A DNA stretch of 64,000 bases, from NCBI RefSeq assembly GCF_040253615.1, contig NZ_JBEJGY010000004.1, forward strand, positions 4,650,001 through 4,714,000. The letters run 5' to 3'. The notes beneath the pieces were generated by a model. That model had not been told where the DNA came from. It did not search any database and was given only the letters and a program-made list of their open reading frames with translations. Positions 50,456 to 60,900 of this stretch are shown piece after piece (position 1 is the first letter of the stretch; each line of letters opens with the position of its first letter). Origin of the DNA: Streptomyces sp. Edi4. GTDB taxonomy: Bacteria > Actinomycetota > Actinomycetes > Streptomycetales > Streptomycetaceae. The translations under genes were made by a program, and so were the position numbers.

Positions 50456-51261
50456 TGCTGCTCACCATCGACGTCGGCAACACCCACACCGTCCTCGGCC
50501 TCTTCGACGGCGAGGAGGTCGTCGAGCACTGGCGCGTCTCCACGGACCCGCGCCGCACCGCCGACGAACTGGCAGTCCTCCTGAACGGCCTGATGGGCAC
50601 CCACCCCATGCTCGGCGCGGAGCTCGGCGACGGCATCGAGGGCATCGCGATCTGCGCGACCGTCCCCTCCGTCCTGCACGAGCTGCGCGAGGTGACCCGG
50701 CGCTACTACGGCGACGTCCCGGCGATCCTGGTGGAGCCGGGCATCAAGACGGGCGTGCCGGTCCTGACCGACCACCCCAAGGAGGTCGGCGCCGACCGCA
50801 TCGTCAACTCGGTCGCGGCCGTCGAGCTGTACGGCGGCCCCGCGATCGTCGTCGACTTCGGCACGGGCACGACGTTCGACGCGGTGACCGCGCGCGGCGA
50901 GTACACGGGCGGCGTGATCGCCCCCGGCATCGAGATCTCGGTCGACGCGCTCGGCCTGCGCGGCGCCCAGCTCCACAAGATCGAGGTGGCCCGGCCCCGG
51001 TCGGTGATCGGCAAGAACACCGTCGAGGCCATGCAGTCCGGCATCGTGTACGGGTTCGCGGGCCAGGTGGACGGCGTCGTACGGCGCATGAAGCGCGAAC
51101 TGGTCGGCCCCGACGGCGACCCGGACGACGTGACGGTGATCGCGACCGGCGGCCTGGCCCCGACGGTGCTGGGCGAGGCCGAAGAGATCGACGAACACGA
51201 GCCCTGGCTGACCCTGATCGGCCTACGCCTCGTGTACGAACGCAACGTGCCGCGCTCCTGA
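50455..51261 (+). CDS. coaX: Type III pantothenate kinase
   Basis: The product is 268 aa. It phosphorylates pantothenate, the first step from pantothenate to CoA. The ASKHA-fold motifs are present: LLTIDVGNTHTVLGLF (phosphate 1), VDFGTGTTFDAVTARGEYTGGVIAPGI and VIATGGLAPTVLGEA. PADR-type substrate contact ADRIVNSVAAVE is also seen. It starts at the ATG overlapping the nadC stop by one base and ends the DUF2520-panC-nadB-nadC-coaX operon. A hairpin terminator follows. Confidence 0.96.
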   Translation: MLLTIDVGNTHTVLGLFDGEEVVEHWRVSTDPRRTADELAVLLNGLMGTHPMLGAELGDGIEGIAICATVPSVLHELREVTRRYYGDVPAILVEPGIKTGVPVLTDHPKEVGADRIVNSVAAVELYGGPAIVVDFGTGTTFDAVTARGEYTGGVIAPGIEISVDALGLRGAQLHKIEVARPRSVIGKNTVEAMQSGIVYGFAGQVDGVVRRMKRELVGPDGDPDDVTVIATGGLAPTVLGEAEEIDEHEPWLTLIGLRLVYERNVPRS

Positions 51262-51265
51262 TCGG

Positions 51266-51332
51266 ACGGGGGCGCCCCCCGTTCGGCCCGGCACGCCGCC
51301 CCGGGGACCGGGGCGCCCCCCGTTCGGTCCCC
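51266..51332 (+). terminator. Double hairpin terminator after coaX
   Basis: Two hairpins follow within 75 bases of the coaX stop. ACGGGGGC pairs with GCCCCCCGT (51266-51282), and GGGGACCG (51303-51310) pairs with CGGTCCCC (51325-51332). Both contain the direct repeat GGGGCGCCCCCCGTTCGG. There is no T run, as is common in Streptomyces. Confidence 0.55.
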
Positions 51333-51358
51333 GCAGGCCGGGAGACACCGCCCGCGCC

Positions 51359-51770
51359 GGACCCCGCGTATGGGACGCCGCGTATCGGGCCCCGCCCATC
51401 CGGCCGCGCGCGTCGGACGCCGCGTATCGGGCCCGCCCATCCGGCCGGGCGCATCGGGCCTCCCTGCATCCGGCCGCGCGCGTCGGACGCCGCGTATCGG
51501 GCCCGCCCATCCGGCCGGGCGCATCGGGCCCCCGTATCGGGCCTCCGCGTCCGGCCCCGTGTGAGGCCTCCCCGCATCGGGCCCCGAGCATCGGGCCCGG
51601 CGTATGAGCCTCCGCATCCGGCCCTCCAGCGGGCCCCTTACATCGGACCCGGCGCGTCGGGCCTCCCCGCATCCGGCCGCGCATCCGGCCGCGCGCATCG
51701 GGGCCCGCGTATGGGGCGCCCGCATCCGGCCCCGCGCGTCGGGGCCCGCCCACTCGGCCCCGCCCCCGGC
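51359..51770. repeat. Degenerate GC-rich repeat tract with a 63-base direct repeat
   Basis: Units resembling GCATCCGGCC, GCGTATCGGGCCC and GCGCGTCGGACGCC recur throughout. One 63-base block at 51398-51460 is repeated identically at 51468-51530. Frames on both strands run through this tract but are repeat artefacts. The 603-base gap 51262-51864 otherwise holds only the coaX terminator and the promoter of the next gene. Confidence 0.85.
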
Positions 51771-51864
51771 CATGCGTCCACCCCCCGTGGCTGGGCATGT
51801 GGGAGACGCGCCCGGTGTCGCACCATTAAGCCGATTTTGTCCCTGTAGCACGTATCGTCACCGC

Positions 51865-52482
51865 ATGCCCACGCCATACGGATCCCGAGGCGGCATGGCG
51901 TTCGGCGCGGACGAGCTGCGTGTGCTCCGTCGCGCTCTTGCCATCGCCCTGCACCCCGCCACCGCCCAGGACGAGGACATCCAGGACTGCCTGCGCCTGG
52001 CCGGTTCCGTGGACGAGGCCGTCCGCGAGGCCGAGCGGCTGCGGGCCTTCCTGCTGGCCGATCTCGCCCGCTACCGTGACGCGCTTCCCGGCTCGCTGCC
52101 CGGCTACACGGAGCTGTTGCAGGACGCCCTGGCGACCGGCTACGACCCCGGGCCCGACGACTTGGCCGCCCTGCGCGCCCTGCGCGCCAACCCGGTCTGC
52201 GCGGCCCTCCTCGAGCGCTGCCGGGTGCTGGCGGAACGTTCCGTACGGGCCCGCCTGGCCGGCCGGGCCGCCACCGCGCCCGCCCCGCGCACCCGGCTGC
52301 TCACCCTGGTGGGCGACCACGCGGACGACGACAAGCGAGGGGACACCGAGCCACGGCCGAGCGCCCCGGCCCGCCCCGCGCCCGCGAGGCCCCTGCCCGG
52401 CCGCCCCGTGCCCAAGCCCTCCGAGGCGTTCCCGCCACGCCGCCGTCCCGTGCCCCCACCGGAGGAACGGCGGGCGGGCTAG
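51865..52482 (+). CDS. Conserved hypothetical protein with proline-rich tail
   Basis: The product is 205 aa. The N-terminal 140 residues are helical and well formed (FGADELRVLRRALAIAL, DEDIQDCLRLAGSVDEAVREAERLRAFLLADLARYRDALP, ALRALRANPVCAALLERC). The rest is a disordered Pro/Arg/Ala tail. I recognise the type as a Streptomyces core protein but know no function. ATG 51865 has no Shine-Dalgarno, so it may be leaderless; ATG 51895 has GAGG and is the alternative. The frame upstream of 51865 is repeat sequence. Confidence 0.72.
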   Translation: MPTPYGSRGGMAFGADELRVLRRALAIALHPATAQDEDIQDCLRLAGSVDEAVREAERLRAFLLADLARYRDALPGSLPGYTELLQDALATGYDPGPDDLAALRALRANPVCAALLERCRVLAERSVRARLAGRAATAPAPRTRLLTLVGDHADDDKRGDTEPRPSAPARPAPARPLPGRPVPKPSEAFPPRRRPVPPPEERRAG

Positions 52483-52495
52483 CTACTCTGTCCCC

Positions 52496-52669
52496 ATGGA
52501 CTACGTTTCCGCGCTTCTGCCCCCCGTGGTGATGGCCATCTTCTTCACCGCGCTCGTCGTGACGATCGTGAAGAGCCAGGGCGGTCCCAACAAGGGCAAG
52601 GAGGACGCGGCCGTGGACAGCGCGCTCGCGCGCGCCGAGGCCGCCCAGCAGAAGCCCGCAGCCTCCTGA
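52496..52669 (+). CDS. Single-pass small membrane protein
   Basis: The product is 57 aa: MDYVSALLPPVVMAIFFTALVVTIVKSQ makes one transmembrane helix, followed by a charged tail (NKGKEDAAVDSALARAEAAQQ). There is no Shine-Dalgarno sequence. TACTCT at 52485-52490 lies at leaderless distance from the ATG, so a leaderless message is likely. It is conserved in form among streptomycetes near lsr2 as far as I recall; its function is unknown. The gene is too short for many gene callers but has clear protein-like composition. Confidence 0.68.
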   Translation: MDYVSALLPPVVMAIFFTALVVTIVKSQGGPNKGKEDAAVDSALARAEAAQQKPAAS

Positions 52670-52794
52670 CCCCACCGGTCGGGCGGGCCGAGGAGGCCGG
52701 GGGCGCACGGGGTATTTCCCGACGTGCGCCCTTTTTGCTGCGTCCGGACTGCAAATAACCAGCCATTCGCGACATCTCCCACTATGGTGCAGAT

Positions 52795-53235
52795 GTGCCC
52801 CGTCAATTGGGAGAGCTGGAAGACGCCGTCATGACCCGCGTCTGGCAGTGGAACCGTCCGGTCACCGTCCGGGAAGTCCTCGAAGACCTCCAGCGGGAAC
52901 GGTCGATCGCCTACACCACGGTCATGACCGTAATGGACAATCTCCATCAGAAGGGCTGGGTCCGCAGGGAAGTCGACGGGCGGGCCTATCGATATACGGC
53001 GGTCTCCACACGGGCCGCGTACGCCGCCGCCCTGATGAACGAAGCCTGGTCCCGCAGCGACAACCGGGCGGCCGCGCTCGTCGCCTTCTTCGGCATGATG
53101 TCCCCCGAGGAGCGCGAAGCACTCCGCGATGCCGTACGCATGGTGCAGGAGCCGGAACCCGAACAGCCCCGCGAACCAGAACCCGAACAGGGATCCGAAG
53201 AGGGCGATGTGTCCGGCGACAGCGCGGGACGATAG
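52795..53235 (+). CDS. BlaI/MecI-family transcriptional repressor
   Basis: The product is 146 aa. The winged helix is LGELEDAVMTRVWQWNRPVTVREVLEDL, then IAYTTVMTVMDNLHQKGWVRREVDGRAYRYTAV, which is the BlaI/MecI/CopY fold including the DNA-recognition TTVMTVM segment. The dimerisation helix (SPEEREALRDAV) follows, then a Glu/Pro-rich tail not found in BlaI itself. No BlaR1/MecR1-type membrane protease gene is adjacent, so its release mechanism is unclear. The GTG 52795 is close to a CACTATGGTG element that could be both -10 and operator. The acetyltransferase gene starts nine bases after its stop. Confidence 0.9.
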   Translation: MPRQLGELEDAVMTRVWQWNRPVTVREVLEDLQRERSIAYTTVMTVMDNLHQKGWVRREVDGRAYRYTAVSTRAAYAAALMNEAWSRSDNRAAALVAFFGMMSPEEREALRDAVRMVQEPEPEQPREPEPEQGSEEGDVSGDSAGR

Positions 53236-53244
53236 CGTCCGGAC

Positions 53245-53775
53245 ATGTCTTATCCCGCCGCGAATGCGGTCACCGTCCGCCGGGCCAGGACCGGCGATGT
53301 GCGAGCCGTGCGAAGCCTTCTCGACGCGTACGTCGGCGACGGGATCCTGCTCGACAAAGCGACCGTCACGCTTTACGAGTCCATCCAGGAGTTCTGGGTG
53401 GCCGAACGGGACTCCGACGCCCGGGTGGTGGGCTGCGGGGCGCTGCACGTGATGTGGGAAGACCTCGCCGAAGTGCGTACTCTCGCGGTGGATCCCGAGT
53501 TCCAGGGCTCCGGCATCGGACATCTGGTGCTCGGCAAGCTGCTCCAGACCGCGCGTTGGCTCGGAGTGCGGCGGGTTTTCTGCCTGACGTTCGAAGTCGC
53601 CTTCTTCGCCAAGCACGGGTTCACGGAGATCGGGGAGACTCCCGTCGATACCGTGGACACAGATGTCTACAGCGAGCTGCTGCGCTCCTATGACGAGGGC
53701 GTCGCGGAGTTCCTCGGTCTCGAACGAGTGAAGCCGAACACCTTGGGCAACACCCGGATGCTTCTGCACCTGTGA
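53245..53775 (+). CDS. argA: Amino-acid N-acetyltransferase (short-type ArgA, GNAT)
   Basis: The product is 176 aa. It closely follows the single-domain N-acetylglutamate synthase pattern of actinobacteria: VTVRRARTGDVRAVRSLLDAYV, ILLDKATVTLYESIQEFWVAE, VVGCGALHVMWEDLAEVRTLAVDPEFQGSGIGHLVL (acetyl-CoA loop QGSGIG) and VFCLTFEVAFFAKHGFTEIGETPV, ending VKPNTLGNTRMLLHL. It would make N-acetylglutamate for arginine synthesis. No other arginine gene is near. It is probably co-transcribed with the BlaI-type gene. Confidence 0.87.
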   Translation: MSYPAANAVTVRRARTGDVRAVRSLLDAYVGDGILLDKATVTLYESIQEFWVAERDSDARVVGCGALHVMWEDLAEVRTLAVDPEFQGSGIGHLVLGKLLQTARWLGVRRVFCLTFEVAFFAKHGFTEIGETPVDTVDTDVYSELLRSYDEGVAEFLGLERVKPNTLGNTRMLLHL

Positions 53776-53885
53776 TCGGGGAAGCGGCGGGAAGCTGTCG
53801 GATCCCTATGTCCGAATCGCGTATGTTTCCCGTGGAGCGGGGATCCTGAACCTCTCCTGGGGGTTTGTGTTTTCCCGGCAAAAGC

Positions 53886-53927
53886 GGTTTCCTTTCCGCG
53901 TACTGCATTTTCGATGAAAGGAAATCC
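53886..53927 (+). promoter_or_regulatory. lsr2 leader hairpin covering the ribosome binding site
   Basis: GGTTTCCTTTC (53886-53896) can pair with GAAAGGAAATCC (53916-53927) with one bulged base, leaving a 19-base loop. The right arm contains the Shine-Dalgarno of lsr2 (AAAGGAAA), and its last base is next to the GTG start. Folding would hide the ribosome binding site. No protein or ligand is implied by the sequence. Confidence 0.5.
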
Positions 53928-53928
53928 G

Positions 53929-54270
53929 GTGGCACAGAAGGTTCAGGTCCTTCTTGTCGATGACCTCGACGGTGGCGAGGCTGACGAGACGGTGACGTTC
54001 GCTCTTGACGGGAAGAGCTTCGAGATCGACCTCACCACCGCCAACGCGGACAAGCTCCGCGGTCTTCTTGAGCCCTACGTGAAGAGCGGCCGGCGCACCG
54101 GTGGCCGCGCTGCGGGCGGCCGCGGCAAGACGCGTGGCGCGCTGCTCGGATCCGGCAACCAGAACACCGCCGAGATCCGCAAGTGGGCCAAGGAGCAGGG
54201 TTACAACGTGAACGACCGCGGCCGCGTCCCGGCGGAAATCCGTGAGGCCTACGAGAAGCAGAACGGCTGA
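53929..54270 (+). CDS. lsr2: Nucleoid-associated protein Lsr2
   Basis: The product is 113 aa. The N-terminal dimerisation domain (MAQKVQVLLVDDLDGGEADETVTFALDGKSFEIDL) and the C-terminal DNA-binding domain (NTAEIRKWAKEQGYNVNDRGRVPAEIREAYEKQ), with the AT-hook-like RGR at 97-99, are both complete, joined by a basic Gly/Arg linker. Lsr2 is the actinobacterial H-NS analogue: it bridges DNA and silences AT-rich acquired genes and many specialised-metabolite clusters. GTG 53929 is chosen because AAAGGAAA lies just upstream and the MAQKVQ start is conserved. It overlaps the convergent SCO3374-type gene by 22 bases. Confidence 0.97.
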   Translation: MAQKVQVLLVDDLDGGEADETVTFALDGKSFEIDLTTANADKLRGLLEPYVKSGRRTGGRAAGGRGKTRGALLGSGNQNTAEIRKWAKEQGYNVNDRGRVPAEIREAYEKQNG

Positions 54271-54884
54271 GTTCCCGCGTTCCCCGCACCACCGGGGGAC
54301 CGCGTGTGAATCAACCGGGCCCGGTGGCATTCCGTCGCCGCCGCGGCCACGAGGCGCACGAGGCTCAGGCCCGTGGCCAGGCCGCCCGCCGGGGCGGTTC
54401 CCGGGCCGCCGCACATGCCCTCCCCGCCGGCGCCACCGCACTGGGCGACCCCGGTGAAGGACGGAAGCCGCGCCTCCACCTCGCACCCCGGCTCGGGGGG
54501 CCGCAGCCACACGGCGGCCCCCCGCGAGCCGGAGCGGCCGGGCCGCACGGGGGCGGGAATGCGGCCGCCGGCGCCGATCGCCGTCAGATCGAGGCCGACG
54601 CCGCTCCACTCCAGCCAGTCGAGCAGCCCCGGCAGCTCTTCGGCGCTCCCGGCCGCCACCAGCAGCCGCATCCGCCGTCCCGCGAGGGCTACGGGACCGG
54701 TGTTCTCGTATCGCTCAAGGACCGCGAATCCCGCGGTGGCCGGCAGTTCGAGTACGTCGAAGCGGAGCCCGGTCAGCAGCTGGACGGGGGGACCGGCCGC
54801 GACGGCCCAGCCCAGCTCGCGCTCGTACCACTGCGCGAGCGGACCATCCAGGGGGGCGCGGGGCGCCGGCACGGTGAGGGCCAT
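54249..54884 (-). CDS. SCO3374-family hypothetical protein
   Basis: The product is 211 aa: LAQWYERELGWAVAAGPPVQLLTGLRFDVLELPATAGFAVLERY, then RMRLLVAAGSAEELPGLLDWLEWSGVGLDLTAIGAGGRIPAP and AAVWLRPPEP. I recognise this as the streptomycete protein found between lsr2 and clpC. The first half resembles the small prim-pol/bifunctional-primase N-terminal fold by its DVLELP and LEWSG pattern, but I cannot confirm catalytic residues. The C-terminal 70 residues are Gly/Ala-rich and look divergent. It converges on lsr2 and is divergent from clpC. Confidence 0.75.
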   Translation of the reverse strand: MALTVPAPRAPLDGPLAQWYERELGWAVAAGPPVQLLTGLRFDVLELPATAGFAVLERYENTGPVALAGRRMRLLVAAGSAEELPGLLDWLEWSGVGLDLTAIGAGGRIPAPVRPGRSGSRGAAVWLRPPEPGCEVEARLPSFTGVAQCGGAGGEGMCGGPGTAPAGGLATGLSLVRLVAAAATECHRARLIHTRSPGGAGNAGTQPFCFS

Positions 54885-55076
54885 GCCCGGAGCAACTGGA
54901 GAAACGGCGCCGAGTTACGCTTGGTTCCCGTCCGGATGCGCTGCGTCGCCGGATTCGGGGCGCCCGGGGGCTCGGGGAGCCGCAAGGCTGTTCGCCCGTA
55001 GCTTAGGGAACCGGGGTCCGCCGCATGGACTGTCGGTCCGGACGGGTAAGACATTCCTAGTGGGGAGGGGCGACAC

Positions 55077-55109
55077 GCTCGCCAGACGCTTTCACGTTCG
55101 CCATCGGCG
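55077..55109 (+). promoter_or_regulatory. ClgR-type box upstream of clpC
   Basis: GTTCGC-CATCG-GCG at 55096-55109 matches the GTTCGC-N5-GCG motif reported for ClgR, the actinobacterial activator of clp and lon genes. A weaker copy, GCTCGC-CAGAC-GCT, lies 19 bases upstream (55077-55090). Both are about 200 bases before the clpC ATG, fitting an activator site with a long leader. Confidence 0.6.
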
Positions 55110-55230
55110 TAGTGGAGACAAGGGTATCTGTCTGGCCTGCGGGAACATCGTCTCGCACCATCGGGTTGGAGCAGTTGTCGGCTGTTCGGGCCGGGAGGCA
55201 TGGAACGGGTGTCGGCAGTTGGAATGAGCT

Positions 55231-55247
55231 GTCCCGCCCTGCGGGAC
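55231..55247 (+). other. Stable hairpin in the clpC leader
   Basis: GTCCCGC-CCT-GCGGGAC forms a perfect 7-bp stem 68 bases before the clpC start. It could be a leader structure or an attenuator; there is no T run. The remainder of the 430-base gap 54885-55314 shows no gene. Confidence 0.45.
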
Positions 55248-55314
55248 TAGCATGCGGAAGGACAGGGAGGGGACCGCCCCCTTACTGCCCGACCGCTCTG
55301 AGGAGCGATTAACG

Positions 55315-57840
<2,526 letters not shown>

Positions 57841-57862
57841 TCCTCCCCGGAGGTCTCGCCTG

Positions 57863-57911
57863 AAGGGGCCGGCCCGGCTCGTACGCACCGTACGAGCCGG
57901 GCCGGCCCCTT
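57863..57911. terminator. 23-bp perfect-stem bidirectional terminator
   Basis: Left arm 57863-57885 (starting AAGGGGCCGG) and right arm 57889-57911 (ending CCGGCCCCTT) pair without mismatch around CAC. A-rich and T-rich ends serve both directions, between the converging clpC and protease-NACHT genes. Confidence 0.9.
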
Positions 57912-57931
57912 CTTCCGTGGGCCCTGCGCGT

Positions 57932-60900
57932 CTACGGGGGCGGTGGGCCGCCGTTGACGGTGACCGACAGGCCCGGGCGGCGCAGCAGGGCGGCCGGGTT
58001 CCAGGAGCCGGCCTGCACGGTGCCGACCGCGAGGTCCACCGTCGTCAGCGCGGGGAACACCGTGAGGACCGCGCCGAGGTCGCCGTCGGAGTTGGCGAGC
58101 CACAGGTCGAGATGGCGGACGCCGGGCAACGGCGCGACGCCGGTCAGGGCGGCCACCGAGCTCAGCGCCACCCCGAGCCTGGTGATGCCGGGGCGCCCGC
58201 GCACATACGCCAGCAGCCGCCGGGTGGTGGCCGACGAGGACGGGGCGAGTTCCAGGTGGGTCAGGGCGGGCCAGCGGCTCAGCGCGTCGAACCCGGCGAC
58301 CTGGTCGGCCTCCAGGTGCAAGGTGGTGACGCCGGTCAGGACGGGCAGCTGGGACAGGTACAGATCGGTGCTGCTGCCGAACAGCAGGGTGCGCAGGGCG
58401 GGCGCGGCGCCGAGCGGGGAGAGGTCGACCTCCTGGGCCGCCATGTCGAGCAGTGCGAGCGAGGACAGTCTCGGCAGCCGGGCGAGCTGGGACAGGTCGC
58501 GCAGGCCCGAGCCGCGCAGTACTTCCAGGTCCGCGAGACAGTCCGCGCTGTCGCCCAGGAAGCCGAGGCCTTCCAGGCGTTCGGTGCCGTTCAGGCGCAG
58601 CGCCGTCACGGTGCGCCCGCGCAGAGCGCCGCCCAGTTCCGCCGCCGTGAGGTCGGGGGGCAGGGTGATCCACAGCCGGTGGGCGCCGGGGACGTGCGGG
58701 AGCTGGGCCAGCTGCCGGCGGGTCTCCAGATGCAGCCGGGCCGCACTCAGATCGAGAATGGCCAGGACGTCACGGGCGTACCGCTCGGCGGGGTAGCGCG
58801 ACCACTCGGCGGCGAACAGGTCGGCCGCGCCCGGGTGCGCGGCCGCCCAGGCCCGGGCGTGCTCGACGCCCTCCGCGCCGCCGACCCGGTTGATGAGCCC
58901 CACCACATGGGCCAGCGCCTCTGGGGCCGCCCGGTCCGGCGCCGGCAGGTGGGTCAGGACCGAGGGGCCCAGGCGCGCGAGCAGGGTGACGGTCTCCAGG
59001 TCGCGCGGCGGCAGCAGCGCCTCGATGTGCTCGCCGACGCGGCGCGCGGTGGTCTCGTCGAGGTAGGCGGCGTGCTGGGCGCAGCGGGCCGCGAGCACCT
59101 GGATCTTCGCCCGGTCCTGGTGGCCGCGCCTGCGGGTTCCCGCGTCCAGGAGCCCGTTGACCAGGACGGCCCGGTCGCGGCGGCCGCAGTGCCCGGCGGC
59201 GAGCAGGATCACGTCCTGCCACTGCTGTTCCTCCGCCGCGTGCCGCAGGAGCTCGCCGAGGTGGCCGTCCTCGACGAACTCCTTGGCGGCCAGGAAGTCC
59301 TGGAAGGTGCGGTGGGTGAACTGGAAGACGTTGTCGGCGCGTTCCTGGAGCAGTCCGCTGCGGTTGAGCAGATGTCGCAGCACGTCCTCGGGGGTGCCCT
59401 GGGCGCGTACGTTCGCCATGCCGGACAGCGCCCGCTCCAGCCGGCGCAGCGCCTGGTCGCGGGTGAACTCCGACTGGCCCTCGCGCACCAGCCACACCGC
59501 GATCCGCTGGAGCAGTTCGGTGCATTCCTCCGCACTGACCTCCAGGCCTTCGGGTGCCTCCACCTTGCGCTGCTGGTCCCGGTTGCCGAGCAGCATCCGC
59601 AGGGCCGCCTCGTACAGTTTCCAGCGGGTGTCGGGCAGGAAGCCCTGGCGCAGCCGGTGCAGGGCGCAGATGACGGCGCACAGCAACGGGGTGCGGGCCA
59701 GGCCGCGCAGGGTGCTGTTCTGCTTGAACTGCTCGGACAGTTCGCGTTCCAGCTCGTCCAGGTCCTCGTGCGGGCCGCTGTCGAGCCGGGCCGCGCTGTG
59801 CCAGGCGGCGATGAACGCGGTGATGTCCTCGTCGTTCATCAAAAGCAGCCGCAGCTCCTCGAAGCCGGCGTACTTCAGCCAGTCGGGCTCGACCGCCATG
59901 GGGCGTACCGTCACCACGCAGCGGGTGCGCGGATAGCGGTCAAGGAGCGCGGCGAGCCAGCGGTGGGCCTCCTCGCGGTCCTCCTGCGGCACCTCGTCCA
60001 GGCCGTCCACCAGGAGCAGCGCCTGCCCGGTCCGCAGCACGCGCCCGGCCCAGCCCTCGGGCGCCGCGTCCACCACCAGGCGGGCGGCGCTGGGGAGTTG
60101 GGCGGGCAGTGGGAAGGTGGCGCCCTGGGCGCGCAGGCTGCGCAGCGGGACCACGAACGGGACGAGTGCGTTGAGGTCGGCGAGTCCGGGGCCGAGCCGG
60201 CCCGCCGCCGCGTGGGCCGCGAGCCACCACACCAGGGTGGTCTTGCCCGCGCCCGCCTCGCCACGGATGAGGACCCTCGGGCGCGAGGCGAGCAGCGCGT
60301 CGATGCGCTGGGGCGCGCTGTCCATCAGGGCCCGGCCTGCCTGGGGCGGCTCACTGGCCTTGGGTCTCGCCTCCAGACTGAGGTAGGCGGTGTCCAGGTC
60401 CCACTCGGAGTCCCGCTTGTTCAGCTCGTCCAGACCGAAGATCTTCGTCTTGCGGTACGAGGCGCCGATGGCCTCCGCGTACTCCCGCTCGTAGAGCTGG
60501 TCCTCCAGGGGTACGCCGGTGACCGGTTCCAGGACCGGCACGGCGGCCAGGGTGGCGAACGCGGCGCGCAGGCCCTCCGCCTCGAAGACGGCGCGCAGCG
60601 GCACGCACACCACGCGGCGGTGCGCCCGTCCGCGCGGGATCTCCTTGACCAGGCCGAGCAGGGTGGCCCCCGCGAACAGCGGCGCACCCGAGAGGCCCGC
60701 GAGCGGCGAGCGTCCGTCGGCGCGCTCGGCGGCCGGTGGCCGGTGCAGTTCGCAGACCAGGTCGCCGCGCCGGCACCCCGCGACCGGCAGGACGGCGCCG
60801 ACGAACTGGTCGTAGTCGAGGTGGTGGTCGGCGCCGTAGCGCTGGATGTCGGGGAAGCCGATGATCTCGCAGCCGGGCAGTGACTGTGCGGTGTCGACGG

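Noticed and set aside
51223..51851. Frames rich in GPDARGRM-type repeats on both strands
   Set aside because: They translate the degenerate repeat tract after coaX and change meaning with frame; no start signal or domain.
57917..60883. Very long plus-strand frame opposite the protease-NACHT gene
   Set aside because: Antisense shadow. The minus frame carries Walker motifs, a protease triad and leucine-rich repeats; the plus frame is Gln/Gly/Ala-rich noise.
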